Assembly: GCA_963814165.1 (NCBI GenBank)
Contig: CAWFBW010000017.1
Coordinates: 62,001-126,000 of the forward strand
Direction of reading: 5' to 3'
DNA length: 64,000 bases
DNA from: DASRAA01 sp963814165
GTDB lineage: Bacteria; Acidobacteriota; Terriglobia; Terriglobales; Acidobacteriaceae
The position numbers and the translations under genes are program-made. Below, one piece after another: positions 11,367 through 19,948 of the stretch (the first letter of the stretch is position 1; each line of letters starts with the position of its first letter). Below the pieces are notes generated by a model. The model had not been told where the DNA came from. It made no database searches and saw nothing but the letters and a program-made list of their open reading frames with translations.

Positions 11367-12155
11367 TCAGTTTGGACTGGCTGGAAGCAGATCGTTGTCG
11401 CTCCGCTTTACACGCAAGAGAAGGCAGGTCGCGTTGTCTTCGCCACCGGCATCGAGAGCGAGGTCGATGAGTTGGTCGCAGGCCGCTTGCAGTGTGGGTG
11501 AATCGCGAAGAACCTCATGGATTTGCGGATCTTCCAAGTGCCGCAGGACACCGTCGGTGGTCAACATCAGGATATCGCCCGGCTCGGCCGGAAACTCCGC
11601 CAAGTCGGGAGGGCTGTTGTCCTCCGTACCCAGCGCCCGGGTGATGATGTGCTGCGCGGTTGAGACGCGGGCTTCTTCCATGGTCATGATGCCGCGCCGG
11701 ACCTGTTCCATCACCAGCGAATGATCTTCGGTAAGCTGGAGCAGCGTTCCTTCGCGCAGCAGGTAGATCCTGCTGTCACCAACGTGGGCGATTGTGAACT
11801 TGCCTTCCGCAAATCGGGCCGCCACGAGAGTGGTGCCCATTCCAGAGGCACTAGCGTGCCCCTGCGCGTACTCCAGGATGTTCTCGTTCGCCTTATTCAC
11901 GGCGTCCGAGAGCATCTGAGCTCCCAGAGGAGCGTCAGCCAGAGCAGCATCTGCGGCCAGGGGCTCCTGATCGCGAAAGTAGGACAACACCGAGTCCACC
12001 GCGATCTTGCTGGCCACCTCTCCAGCTGCGTGGCCCCCCATCCCGTCGCATACAACGAAGACTCCATGGGGAAGGTCGTAGCCGTAGCTGTCCTCGTTGG
12101 ACACCCTTACCCGACCCACATCGCTCCGGCCTACTACTTCGAGTCCCAGTTGCAT
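11367..12155 (-). CDS. PP2C-family Ser/Thr protein phosphatase
   Basis: 262-residue cytoplasmic phosphatase of the Stp/PrpC type, expected to reverse Ser/Thr kinase phosphorylation using two metal ions. Metal-binding motifs are visible in order: SNEDSYG near residue 20, VCDGMGGHAAGEVAS near 35, GMGTTLVAARF, IAHVGDSRIYLL, DILMLTTDGVL and GGEDNATCLLLRV near the end. No membrane segment is seen. Two large Ser/Thr kinases occur elsewhere in the window but not next to it. It lies between the LOG-type gene and the dehydrogenase, all on the minus strand. Confidence 0.93.
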   Translation of the reverse strand: MQLGLEVVGRSDVGRVRVSNEDSYGYDLPHGVFVVCDGMGGHAAGEVASKIAVDSVLSYFRDQEPLAADAALADAPLGAQMLSDAVNKANENILEYAQGHASASGMGTTLVAARFAEGKFTIAHVGDSRIYLLREGTLLQLTEDHSLVMEQVRRGIMTMEEARVSTAQHIITRALGTEDNSPPDLAEFPAEPGDILMLTTDGVLRHLEDPQIHEVLRDSPTLQAACDQLIDLALDAGGEDNATCLLLRVKRSDNDLLPASPN

Positions 12156-12250
12156 GCGGGCATAAGTTTACGATGGATAAGGATTTCTTGCGAGTTACAA
12201 AAGTGGGGGTTGGCCCATCCAACTGCCATCTACCTCAATCCGCCCAGCCA

Positions 12251-13150
12251 TCAGCTGATTTCTCGTCTCCGGGTTCTTGCGATGTCGGGGGCCTTATCGG
12301 CTCCGCCGTGTTCGATGTGGTGTTGCTCAAGGTCTGCTCGGAGGAGTTCGTAGGCTTGCTCGGGGGTGTCAGCCCAATGGATCAGGTCGAGATCCTTGGC
12401 TGAGATGGTTCCAGCGTCCACCAGAGCCTGGAAGTTGACGATCTTCGACCAGTATTCCTTACCGTAAACGACCACACCTATGTGCTTGGCGAGCTTCTGG
12501 GTTTGAGCGAGGGTGAGGAGCTCGAACATCTCGTCGAAGGTCCCAAAGCCTCCGGGGAAGACCACGAGAGCCTTGGCGAGGTAGGCGAACCAGAGCTTGC
12601 GCATGAAGAAGTAGTGGAACTCGAAGTTCAGCTCGGGAGTGATGTAGGGGTTGGGAACCTGCTCGAAAGGCAGGTGGATGTTGAGGCCGATCGTCTTGCC
12701 TCCAGCTTCGGAAGCCCCGCGATTCGCGGCTTCCATGATGCCTGGACCCCCGCCGGTGCAGACTACGAATCGATGCCGGGGTTGAGCTATTGTTTGCGTC
12801 CACTTGCTGATCAGGAAGGCCAGTTTGCGCGCGTCTTCGTAGTAGCGGGACATCATCGAGATTGGACTTCAGCTCTGCTGCAATAGTCTCAGGTGCTTCT
12901 CAGAGGAACTAACGCCAGCTTCCTGTATCGATTGGAGCTCGGCTTCTGCGTCTTCTCGGCTACGAAAGCGGGCTGATCCGAAGAAGACGATGGTGTCTTG
13001 AATGCGCTCCCTGCGGAACTTGGAGAGGGGTTCCTGATACTCGGCAAGTATGCGCAGAATGCGGCCTTCGGGCCCATTGAGGAACTTCTCGTTCTCATAG
13101 GCGAGGGGGGCTCGCTGGTTCGGATGAGAGCCCGGATCTTTGTCGTTCAT
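12251..13150 (-). CDS. LOG-family (TIGR00730-type) Rossmann protein, interrupted by an in-frame TGA
   Basis: Predicted nucleoside 5'-monophosphate phosphoribohydrolase-like protein (lonely-guy family). The N-terminal piece (12869-13150) begins MNDKDPGSHPNQRAPLAYEN and includes RRERIQDTIVFFGSARFRS. The C-terminal piece (12251-12856) has the nucleotide-binding CTGGGPGIMEAANRGA and the family signature PGGFGTFDEMFE. The pieces are in the same frame, separated by a TGA at 12862-12864. In another frame the junction reads TIAAELKSNLDD, a more natural sequence, so two compensating indels may be responsible. The active-site half is intact. It leads the minus-strand group with the PP2C gene. Confidence 0.82.
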
Positions 13151-13314
13151 GGAATTAGGTATATCAGGGACTCGGGAAGCATCGCTAATCGGGTTGTGAA
13201 TTTAAGTGAAAATGCGTGTTCACGCCTCCTTTGTTTTCAATGATTTAGCCGGAAATTGTTCATATGTCATTGATTTATTTGGTAGTTATAGCTATCCATG
13301 TCTGCCCGTGGGAG

Positions 13315-14240
13315 TTAGGCGGTGTTTTTGGCCTCCTCGGGGAGGGGTTGGGCGGCGGAAGCCGGGGGCTTTTTGGCGGCCTCGGCGCGCTCGGCGGCGA
13401 TGCGTTCCTGATACAGTCTCTCGGCGGCGCGCTGGATGTTTTTGGCGTTGGCTTCGGCGACGAAGCGGTCGTAGTTGGCGCGGAAATATTTGCGCTGGCG
13501 GCGACGGCGCTCGTTTTTTTGGTGCTCCTTGGCGCGGTGGTCCCACTCCTTGTAGCCGTACTTCTTCATGATTTCCATCAGCTCGATGTCCTCGGGCTGG
13601 ACCTGCATGGCGGCTTCGGCCTCGGCCATGTAGTCGCCGATGGAGGGTCTAGCGCCGCCCGAAGAAAATGCAGGTCCCACTCCGGCCACCGAAGCGGTGG
13701 CCTGCGCTCGGGATGAGAAATCAAATGCGGTCCCTCCACTCCGCCGCCAAAAGCGGGCGGCTTCGGTCGGGATGACAAGTCAGAAGAAATGTAAGCTGGC
13801 GGGGGGAAGGAGACTTCGGGAGGGACGGAGATGTCGAGGTTTTCGGGGAGGCCGTAGTCGGACTCGAAGTTGTCGTAGGCTTCGGCGTCTTCGGTGAGAT
13901 ACGGCGTGTCGTGCCAGCCGGAGTTTTCCTTGAGGCTGTCCCTGAGATTCTCTTTGGCGAAGCGGAGGGCTTTGAGCAGGCCCTGGGCGCGGCGGGGATC
14001 GATCATGTCGGCGGCGAGGGCTTCGGCGACCTGGCAGAGCGCCGACTGGATGGAGCAAAGCGAATCGAGCGGCGGAAGGATGAGGTCGAAGCGCAGATGG
14101 CGGGCGCGGTATTGGGCGCGGCGCAGAAGGCGTCCGCGATAACGAAGGTGGAAGCCGCAGTAGTCGCGGTTTTTGACGGCAGCGGATTGGCAAGTGTGTC
14201 CGCTGTCGTCGGTGTGGGTGCAGGTTTTGTAGCTCGGCAT
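13315..14240 (-). pseudogene. Conserved hypothetical gene split by a repeat doublet
   Basis: The ATG at 14240 follows AGGAG 7 bp upstream and starts MPSYKTCTHTDDSGHTCQSA. The N-terminal part has Cys/His residues that could bind zinc (CTHTDDSGHTC, then DYCGFHLRYRGRL) and a helical region, LCQVAEALAADMIDPRRAQG. After PPAYISSDLSS the frame runs into two palindromic repeat units (13664-13778). The natural continuation (PSIGDYMAEAEAAMQVQPED, then a basic helical tail ending EEAKNTA) lies in a different frame after them. The inserted repeats are not a multiple of three, so the gene is probably inactivated or C-terminally altered. The protein resembles acidobacterial hypothetical proteins often found near repeats; function unknown. 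Confidence 0.6.
13664..13778 (-). repeat. Palindromic repeat family A, two tandem units
   Basis: Two related units, 13664-13718 and 13723-13778. Read on the minus strand each begins with TCATCCCGA and ends with GGACC or GGGACC and GCATTT. Between lies a variable hairpin (GGCCACCGCTTCGGTGGCC in one, GCCGCCCGCTTTTGGCGGC in the other). A third unit occurs at 52925-52977. The doublet sits inside a coding region. Confidence 0.7.
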
Positions 14241-14261
14241 GAGTGCTCCTTTGGGCGCGGG

Positions 14262-14360
14262 GTGGTAGCTGGTGGCTGGTAACTGGTAATTGGCTAAAAG
14301 CGAAAGCCAAGGGCCAAGGCCAAAAGCCAAAACCGAAGGCCAAGGGCCAGAGCCACGGCC
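14262..14360. repeat. Low-complexity degenerate tandem repeat
   Basis: Runs of near-identical short words, first GGTGGCTGGTAACTGGTAA-like, then GCCAAGGGCCAAGGCCAA-like, immediately upstream of the disrupted gene that starts at 14240. No coding signal. Comparable degenerate strings occur at about 940-975 and 57740-57778. Confidence 0.6.
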
Positions 14361-14448
14361 GGTGCCAAGACCCGAAAGCCAGGAACCGCAGTCAATCGAG
14401 CTGCCGGCCCGCGCGAATGAAATATGTGGAACCGTGTCCCGGGGCCGG

Positions 14449-14488
14449 TCCCACCCTTTCGCAAAAACGGCGAAAGGATGAGGAACCC
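14449..14488. repeat. Palindromic repeat family B, copy 1
   Basis: About 40 bp: TCCCACCCTTTCGC, AAAAAC, then GGCGAAAGGATGAGGAACCC. The hairpin is CTTTCGC paired with GCGAAAG (G inserted). Near-identical copies are at 34033-34072 and 60020-60059. Confidence 0.75.
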
Positions 14489-14823
14489 AACGACCGGGCA
14501 TGGTTCTCCAGCTTTTAGGGTAAGGAGCGGGGAGGGGAGAGTCCAGGGTTTTCGTGGGTGTCAAGTTACGAAAGTAACCAGTCAGTTGCCAGTAGCCAGT
14601 GAAGATCAACCCCGGCAACGGAGGGCAGGGTGGGACACCCTCATGCAGACTTATGTTTGTCGGGAGAGTTGCCGGGTGGGGCACCGCCGACGGAACCATA
14701 ATTCGGGAGTCAGGGATGCCATAAACTAGAAACTTGAATTAATATTCGTCTATCGTCAATAAATGAATTGACAGGCTTCTATTACGTTAGCTAAAGTCGT
14801 TGCTCGCAGAAAAGGAGTTCCCA
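14489..14823. other. Gene-free stretch upstream of the small ORF
   Basis: 335 bp without a supported gene. It holds degenerate CCAGT/AGCCAGT words near 14578-14602 and a GGGTGGGACACCC / GGGTGGGGCACC pair near 14629 and 14674 that recalls the end of repeat family B. The last 120 bp are AT-rich. TTGACA at 14768-14773 could be a -35 box for the gene at 14824, but the matching -10 is weak. Confidence 0.4.
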
Positions 14824-15057
14824 ATGGCACCAAAGGGTAGTAAGCACAAGCAAGATGAGTTTAGTTGTCAGCCTCTAAAAGATGACATCGCCAAGGCTAT
14901 TGGTCAGAGCAAAAAGATCATTGGAATCAGCAACCTGCCCTCTGAAGCCAAAGCTCTTGCCCTAGCTCTGAACAACCTGTTGAAGGGTACACAAAAATAC
15001 ATGAGAGATAACCGCTTCCAGCCTAAGGACACCGACTGCTTGCCAGACTCAAAGTAG
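14824..15057 (+). CDS. Small hypothetical protein upstream of the SagB-type gene
   Basis: 77 residues from the ATG at 14824, chosen over an upstream in-frame start at 14800 because AGGAG lies 6 bp before it. The start is basic (MAPKGSKHKQDEFSCQPLKD), the middle is helical (PSEAKALALALNNLLKGTQK), and the end is polar (FQPKDTDCLPDSK). There are two cysteines and no signal peptide or membrane segment. GC content is visibly lower than in neighbouring genes. It ends 34 bp before the SagB-type dehydrogenase gene on the same strand, so co-transcription is likely. I do not recognise the family. A precursor-peptide role for the neighbour is only a possibility. Confidence 0.6.
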   Translation: MAPKGSKHKQDEFSCQPLKDDIAKAIGQSKKIIGISNLPSEAKALALALNNLLKGTQKYMRDNRFQPKDTDCLPDSK

Positions 15058-15091
15058 AAGATGCACGACCACGGCTCGAGGACCTTGCCCC

Positions 15092-16225
15092 ATGGATGGG
15101 TTACTGCGCCGAAGTCCTAACCTGGTGTTTTACTGGCGAGGGCAACAGCTCTTTATCGAGAACTATGTCAGTCACGTTTGCGTGGCCGCCGAGCCAATCG
15201 TTCTCGAGTTGCTTCGTTTTTTTGAGCGTCCACGACTTGCGCGGGAGCTTCCTTCCGCGATGCCTGCTGTACTGGCAGACACCGTTGTGAAGGCCATCGA
15301 AAATCTTTTATCGCATGCTCTACTGGAACCCTGGGACGCATCCGCCAAAGCTCGCGACCGAGCCATGCGCCAATGGGACAAATGGGGAATCGAGGCCCGG
15401 TACTTTCATTGGGCGACGAAAGACACTCGATTTATGCGACCAGAATCCGTGCATGCGTTCGATGAGGCACGCAAGCGCGAATCACGCAGCCCCGCCGCAT
15501 TTAAGCGTTATCGAGGAGCGAAATCGATAAAGCTTCCTCCTGCGCGGACGGACCTGTCAGCGAAGTTAACGGACGTGTTGTTTGCTCGCAGGACCCAACG
15601 GGATTTCAACGGAAGAGCTATCGCGATCGAGGAGTTGGCTACGCTGCTGAAGCTGACCTGGGGAGTGAGCAAATGGGACTATAGCCAGACCTTCGGACGG
15701 ATTGGACTGAAGACAAGTCCATCGGGCGGCGCGAGACATCCCATCGAGGTTTATGTCGCCGCGCACAACGTCCGCGGGCTCAAGCAGGGACTCTACCATT
15801 ACTCCCCCGACCGACACAGACTGCACGTAATTCGTGAGGTGAACGCAAGGCAGCGGGCTGAGGATTATTGCGCACATCAATGGTGGACGAAAAATGCGGC
15901 GGCGCTGTTCTTCATGAGTGCGGTGTTCGAGCGGGAGATGTGGCTGTACGACTATAGCCGAGCGCTGCGGACGATTTACATTGAAGCGGGACACCTTTGT
16001 CAGACGTTTTGCCTGACGGCAACGGCCCTCGGCCTGGCTCCATTCTGCACGATCGCCCTTGCCGATAGCATGATTGAGGGCGATCTAGGCCTGGATGGCA
16101 TTCGTGAATCTGTGCTATATGCAGCCGCGGCCGGACATGTCAACCGAGGGAACGGGCACGATGGAGCGCTGCCGCGAAGCACCTCCGAACTCTTCCGGAA
16201 TTTCTCTCGATTACTTTCCCATTGA
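15092..16225 (+). CDS. SagB/ThcOx-type FMN-dependent dehydrogenase
   Basis: 377 residues. The C-terminal two-thirds (from about residue 160) is a nitroreductase-fold FMN domain of the SagB type: RRTQRDFNGRAIAIEELATL, the hallmark SPSGGARHPIEVYVAAHNV, GLYHYSPDRHRL, and IEAGHLCQTFCLTATALGL. SagB enzymes oxidise azolines to azoles in peptide natural products; stand-alone members act on unknown substrates. The N-terminal 130 residues (NLVFYWRGQQLFIENYVSHV and onward) look like a small winged-helix or peptide-binding region. No YcaO cyclodehydratase gene is in the window, so azole formation is not supported. The 3' end overlaps the convergent kinase frame by 226 bp. Confidence 0.8.
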   Translation: MDGLLRRSPNLVFYWRGQQLFIENYVSHVCVAAEPIVLELLRFFERPRLARELPSAMPAVLADTVVKAIENLLSHALLEPWDASAKARDRAMRQWDKWGIEARYFHWATKDTRFMRPESVHAFDEARKRESRSPAAFKRYRGAKSIKLPPARTDLSAKLTDVLFARRTQRDFNGRAIAIEELATLLKLTWGVSKWDYSQTFGRIGLKTSPSGGARHPIEVYVAAHNVRGLKQGLYHYSPDRHRLHVIREVNARQRAEDYCAHQWWTKNAAALFFMSAVFEREMWLYDYSRALRTIYIEAGHLCQTFCLTATALGLAPFCTIALADSMIEGDLGLDGIRESVLYAAAAGHVNRGNGHDGALPRSTSELFRNFSRLLSH

Positions 16226-18585
16226 GCTTTGAGTTCCTTCAGCAGCGTCTCGAAGGCAGGGTTGCCGTGCAAGTGCTGCAGATTTACGTCGCGAGCAAAC
16301 CAAGGATAGTTAGGGTGAGCACTGGCGACTGTAGTGAGCATGGGAAGGCTTTTGTCGGGCATGTTTTCCAGCGCCCATCCCTCTGCTGACCACATCTGGA
16401 GGTCAAGGGAATGTCGCACGAGCGGCGAATCCTTGACACTGTCCAGTAGCGCTTGCGCCTGCGCGTGGAGACCACGGCGGCTATAAATCCATGCCTGCAT
16501 AAGCTCGAGACCTACGCTTTCGGAGTGAGGAATGCGTGTCCTCGCGTACTGGATGATCTGCTCAGCGTCGTCCAGGCGGCCCTGGTGATAGCGGATCCAA
16601 GCGCGCTTTTGAAGAACGTCGTAATTGTCGGGCTCGATCGCGGCAGCGCCCTCATTCTCCTCCCAAGCTTCGTCCAGCCGCCCCATCATAACGAGGGCTT
16701 CGGCTGCGTTCGTCATTGGGTACAGGTAAAGGGGGTCAGTCTCCTCTGCCTTGCGAAAGGCGGCCAAAGCATCCTCCAGCAGACCGCTGTTTCCGTATAC
16801 AGAGCCCAGGGTCATCAAAGCCCCAGATTCGTGGGGGTTGACGGCCAGCGCCTTAAGCGCGTAGCCGTAGGCGATATCGTCTTCCCTTAGCCAGTAGTAC
16901 ATCCAGGCCAAGGCATCGAGGGCGGTGACTTGCTTGGGATCAATGGCAAGTGCCTGCGCTGCCATGGTTCGCAAGCGGTCCGAATCCGGCGTGGTGCGAG
17001 CCCGCTCTACGTCATGCAAGAAATACAAGTGCGCCAATTCTCCATACGCCGCAGCCATCTGACGGTCGAGTTGAATCGCTCGTAGCAGCGCCGATTCTGC
17101 CGCGGAGAAATCAGCCTCTTGTCCGCGATTGTTGAACATACGAACCAGGCTCTTCCCGCGAAGATACGCGTCGAATGCCTCGGGGTTCTGCGTCGGTGGC
17201 GTTGCAAGTACTCGGCTCTCTTCCCCACCGAGCTTGAGTGCGAGAGATTGTACTACATCCTGTGCCACCTCGTTATCGACTGCGAGATTGTTGCTGGCGT
17301 CGCGATCATAGCTGCGGGCCCAGAGGATGCCGGTAGAGGCGTCCAGCATGCGGACGCGAATTCTCATATGCGTGCCGTTCCATTCCACTGTGCCGGTCAC
17401 GAAATAGCGGGCCCCGAGTTGCCGGCTGATTTCAGGCAACTCCAAGGTAGTGTTGCTATACCGGCGCGTAGAGGATGGCGCGATCACTTGTAGGTTACGC
17501 ACTCGCGACAATAATCCAGCAACTTCATCCGCCAAGCCGGTGGCCACATACTCCCGGTCGGTGTTACCGCCGAGGGTCTCAAACGGGAGAACGGCAATTC
17601 TCGGGGGTTCGGCGGGTGGCCTGGGGCGGAGTCTCCACACGAGCCCAAGTGCTAGTGCAATCCCGAGAGTCGCGGCGAGCGCAATGGCGGCAACCTTGGC
17701 TTTGTTGATGCCCCTGGACTGAGCTACGAACTGCCGAGATATGTGAGAGGTCAGCCGCTGTAGATCGATTCCGATTTCTTTGGCTGACTGGTAGCGCGCG
17801 GCGGGATCTTTCTCCAGGCATTTGAGGATGATGCGATCGAGTTCCGGTGAGATGACTGGGTTGATACTGCGCGGGGAAGGCGGAAGTTCATTCATGATCG
17901 CCTGCTGCAAGGCGACACCGTGCTTCTCTTTAAACGGACGCTGGGCGGTTGCCATCTGATACAGGACCGCGCCGAAACTGTAGATGTCTGACCTCTCATC
18001 AACCGTGCCGTTCAGCAATTGTTCTGGGGACATATACGGTACGGTGCCAACCGGACCAAGATGCATGCTGATCGATTCGGTAGCGTCAGAATCGGCGACG
18101 GCATGAAGTTTTGCCAGGCCGAAGTCGAGCACCTTGATTTGGCCTTCCGAATTCAAAAAGACGTTGCTGGGTTTGAGATCGCGGTGGATAACGCCATGCC
18201 GATGTGCCGCCGACAAGGCGTCGGCGATCTGCACGCCGAAGCGAATGCTCTCGTTCTCAGAGAGAGGGCCGATGATTTTGTCGGACAGCGAGTTCCCGGA
18301 AAGGAGCTCAATTACAAGAAACTCGACATCATCTTCGGTTTCGAAGGCGTAGATGGTCTCAATATTGGAATGGTTTAAACGGGAGAGCGCGCGGGCTTCA
18401 TTCTTTAACCGCTTGCGGTCTTTGTCGCTGCTAAGTACCCACTCATTCAGCACCTTGATGGCGACGTCGCGATCCAGTTGCTCGTCGTGAGCCCGAAACA
18501 CCACTCCCATTCCACCGCTGCCGATGCGCTCTTGCACCAGATACCGACCCAGACGGCGGCCAACCATCGTATCGGCACTTGTCAT
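16000..18585 (-). CDS. Membrane Ser/Thr protein kinase with FlgO/TolB-like and TPR regions
   Basis: 861-residue Hanks-type kinase. The kinase domain (about residues 14-275) has RIGSGGMGVVF, VAIKVL, HRDLKPSNVFL and DFGLAKL, so it should be active. One membrane helix, KVAAIALAATLGIALALGLV, lies near residues 296-316. Outside it are a domain with IAVLPFETLGGNTDREYVATG, typical of transcription-linked signal proteins, and then TPR repeats (LYFLHDVERA to LLEDALAAFRKAEETDP and onward). The final 75 residues are Arg/Pro/Ser-rich and lie antisense to the SagB-type gene; the family normally ends near LKELKAQWE, so this tail is probably stop read-past. Expected role: extracytoplasmic sensing with phosphorylation inside the cell. 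Confidence 0.9.
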   Translation of the reverse strand: MTSADTMVGRRLGRYLVQERIGSGGMGVVFRAHDEQLDRDVAIKVLNEWVLSSDKDRKRLKNEARALSRLNHSNIETIYAFETEDDVEFLVIELLSGNSLSDKIIGPLSENESIRFGVQIADALSAAHRHGVIHRDLKPSNVFLNSEGQIKVLDFGLAKLHAVADSDATESISMHLGPVGTVPYMSPEQLLNGTVDERSDIYSFGAVLYQMATAQRPFKEKHGVALQQAIMNELPPSPRSINPVISPELDRIILKCLEKDPAARYQSAKEIGIDLQRLTSHISRQFVAQSRGINKAKVAAIALAATLGIALALGLVWRLRPRPPAEPPRIAVLPFETLGGNTDREYVATGLADEVAGLLSRVRNLQVIAPSSTRRYSNTTLELPEISRQLGARYFVTGTVEWNGTHMRIRVRMLDASTGILWARSYDRDASNNLAVDNEVAQDVVQSLALKLGGEESRVLATPPTQNPEAFDAYLRGKSLVRMFNNRGQEADFSAAESALLRAIQLDRQMAAAYGELAHLYFLHDVERARTTPDSDRLRTMAAQALAIDPKQVTALDALAWMYYWLREDDIAYGYALKALAVNPHESGALMTLGSVYGNSGLLEDALAAFRKAEETDPLYLYPMTNAAEALVMMGRLDEAWEENEGAAAIEPDNYDVLQKRAWIRYHQGRLDDAEQIIQYARTRIPHSESVGLELMQAWIYSRRGLHAQAQALLDSVKDSPLVRHSLDLQMWSAEGWALENMPDKSLPMLTTVASAHPNYPWFARDVNLQHLHGNPAFETLLKELKAQWESNREKFRKSSEVLRGSAPSCPFPRLTCPAAAAYSTDSRMPSRPRSPSIMLSARAIVQNGARPRAVAVRQNV

Positions 18586-18692
18586 GCGTCATGTTAAGCC
18601 TAGAAGGCAGTCAATTGAAAGTGCCAAGTCATCGACTACCGCTGTTGCCAGTAACCGCCGAAGTGACCATGTCGCTCAAGCGTCAGTGTTAG

Positions 18693-19846
18693 GGAATCTC
18701 TGAACTACCCCCTGTTTTTCGAGCGGGAATGCCTTAAAAGGTGAGATTCAGATCGATGCCGTGATTTCCACTGGCTCTGAGAGCCTTCCGGCTACCCCGT
18801 TCCGGTAGTCGGGGGCCGTTGAAAGACACTACGCCGCTGAGTACAACAGCTTCTTGCGTACCAAGAACAGGTTCACCAGGGCGCAGGTCGCGAACAGCCG
18901 GTTGGCATTCTTTTTCAAACCTCGATAGCGCACCTTCACAAACCCGAACTTCAGCTTCATCACCCCAAACACGTGCTCCACTTTCGATCGCACCCGAGAC
19001 TTGGTGCGGTTTTTGGCCCGTTGTATTTCGTCGACGCGGTCCTTATAGCGATACTGTTTGTGGGTCATGTCTTGCGCCCCGGGCGCAACTTCCTGCATGA
19101 CTTCCGTTTGCCCCCGATAGGCCTGATCGCCCCAGACCTTCGTTTCTTCCCCGTGCAGTAACTCCGGCAATACCGTGCTGTCGGCCACGTTGGCCGCCGT
19201 CACCACGGCCGAGTGGATGAGCTTGGTTTTGCTGTCCACCCCCACATGCGCCTTCATCCCGAAATACCACTGCTTGCCCTTCTTCGTCTGGTGCATCTCC
19301 GGATCGCGCTTTTGCTCACGGTTCTTGGTCGACGAGGGCGCGTGAATGATGGTCGCGTCCACGATCGTCCCGGTCGTGATCCGCACCCCTTTCTCCTGCA
19401 AGTGCTGGTTCACCGCCTCCAGCATCGCCCCGCCCAGGGCGTGCTCCTCCAGCAGGTGGCGGAACTTGCACACCGTGGTCTCGTCCGGCGCCGGCTCCTG
19501 TCCCAGATCAATGCCCGCAAACTGCCGCAGCACCACCGAGTCGTACAACGCCTCTTCTACACCCGGGTCAGAAAGGTTGAACCACTGCTGCAGAAAATAA
19601 ATCCGCAGCATCCGCTCCAGCCCCACCGGGGGCCGCCCGTTGCCGGCCTTCGGATAGTGGGGCTCGATCAGCGCACACAGCTCGCTCCACGGCACAACCT
19701 CTTCCATTTCTTCCAGAAACAACGCGCGCTTGGTCTTCTTGGTGTACCGCTCAAAACCAGTCATCATCGCCAGTGTCCTCTGTTCCATGCTGGCGCGAAT
19801 TTAACCTGTGCTCCCTGTGGAAAGGGAGAGCTTAATCAGAGTCTCC
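18693..19846 (-). mobile_element. Complete IS5-family insertion sequence, 1154 bp
   Basis: Imperfect terminal inverted repeats are visible: the left end is GGAATCTCTGAACTA and the right end, read inward, is GGAGACTCTGATTAA. Both ends are flanked by TTAG (18689-18692 and 19847-19850), a 4-bp target duplication of the YTAR type expected for IS5. One intact transposase gene fills the element. Confidence 0.85.
18829..19788 (-). CDS. IS5-family DDE transposase
   Basis: 319 residues, intact. The N-terminal DUF772-like part is GKGRPPVGLE-like (NGRPPVGLERMLRIYFLQQW). The catalytic triad is visible: D in TIVDATIIHAPSSTKN, D in KVWGDQAYRG, and E in RSKVEHVFGVMKLKFGFVK. An RYRGLKKNANRLFATCAL stretch near the C-terminus is typical of the group. 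It lies inside the IS 18693-19846 and has no frameshift, so the element may still be mobile. Confidence 0.95.
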   Translation of the reverse strand: MEQRTLAMMTGFERYTKKTKRALFLEEMEEVVPWSELCALIEPHYPKAGNGRPPVGLERMLRIYFLQQWFNLSDPGVEEALYDSVVLRQFAGIDLGQEPAPDETTVCKFRHLLEEHALGGAMLEAVNQHLQEKGVRITTGTIVDATIIHAPSSTKNREQKRDPEMHQTKKGKQWYFGMKAHVGVDSKTKLIHSAVVTAANVADSTVLPELLHGEETKVWGDQAYRGQTEVMQEVAPGAQDMTHKQYRYKDRVDEIQRAKNRTKSRVRSKVEHVFGVMKLKFGFVKVRYRGLKKNANRLFATCALVNLFLVRKKLLYSAA

Positions 19847-19948
19847 TTAGCGCTGGATTCTGGGGTTTCATGAGATTCAAACGACGATGCTGAGCAGTTG
19901 ACTTGCAGTCGCAATGTTCATAAGCTTGGCGCGTATCTGGAGTGAGGA

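Noticed and set aside
12862..12864. Selenocysteine in the LOG-family protein
   Set aside because: The TGA lies in the variable linker before MSRYYEDA, not at a conserved Cys; two compensating indels explain it better.
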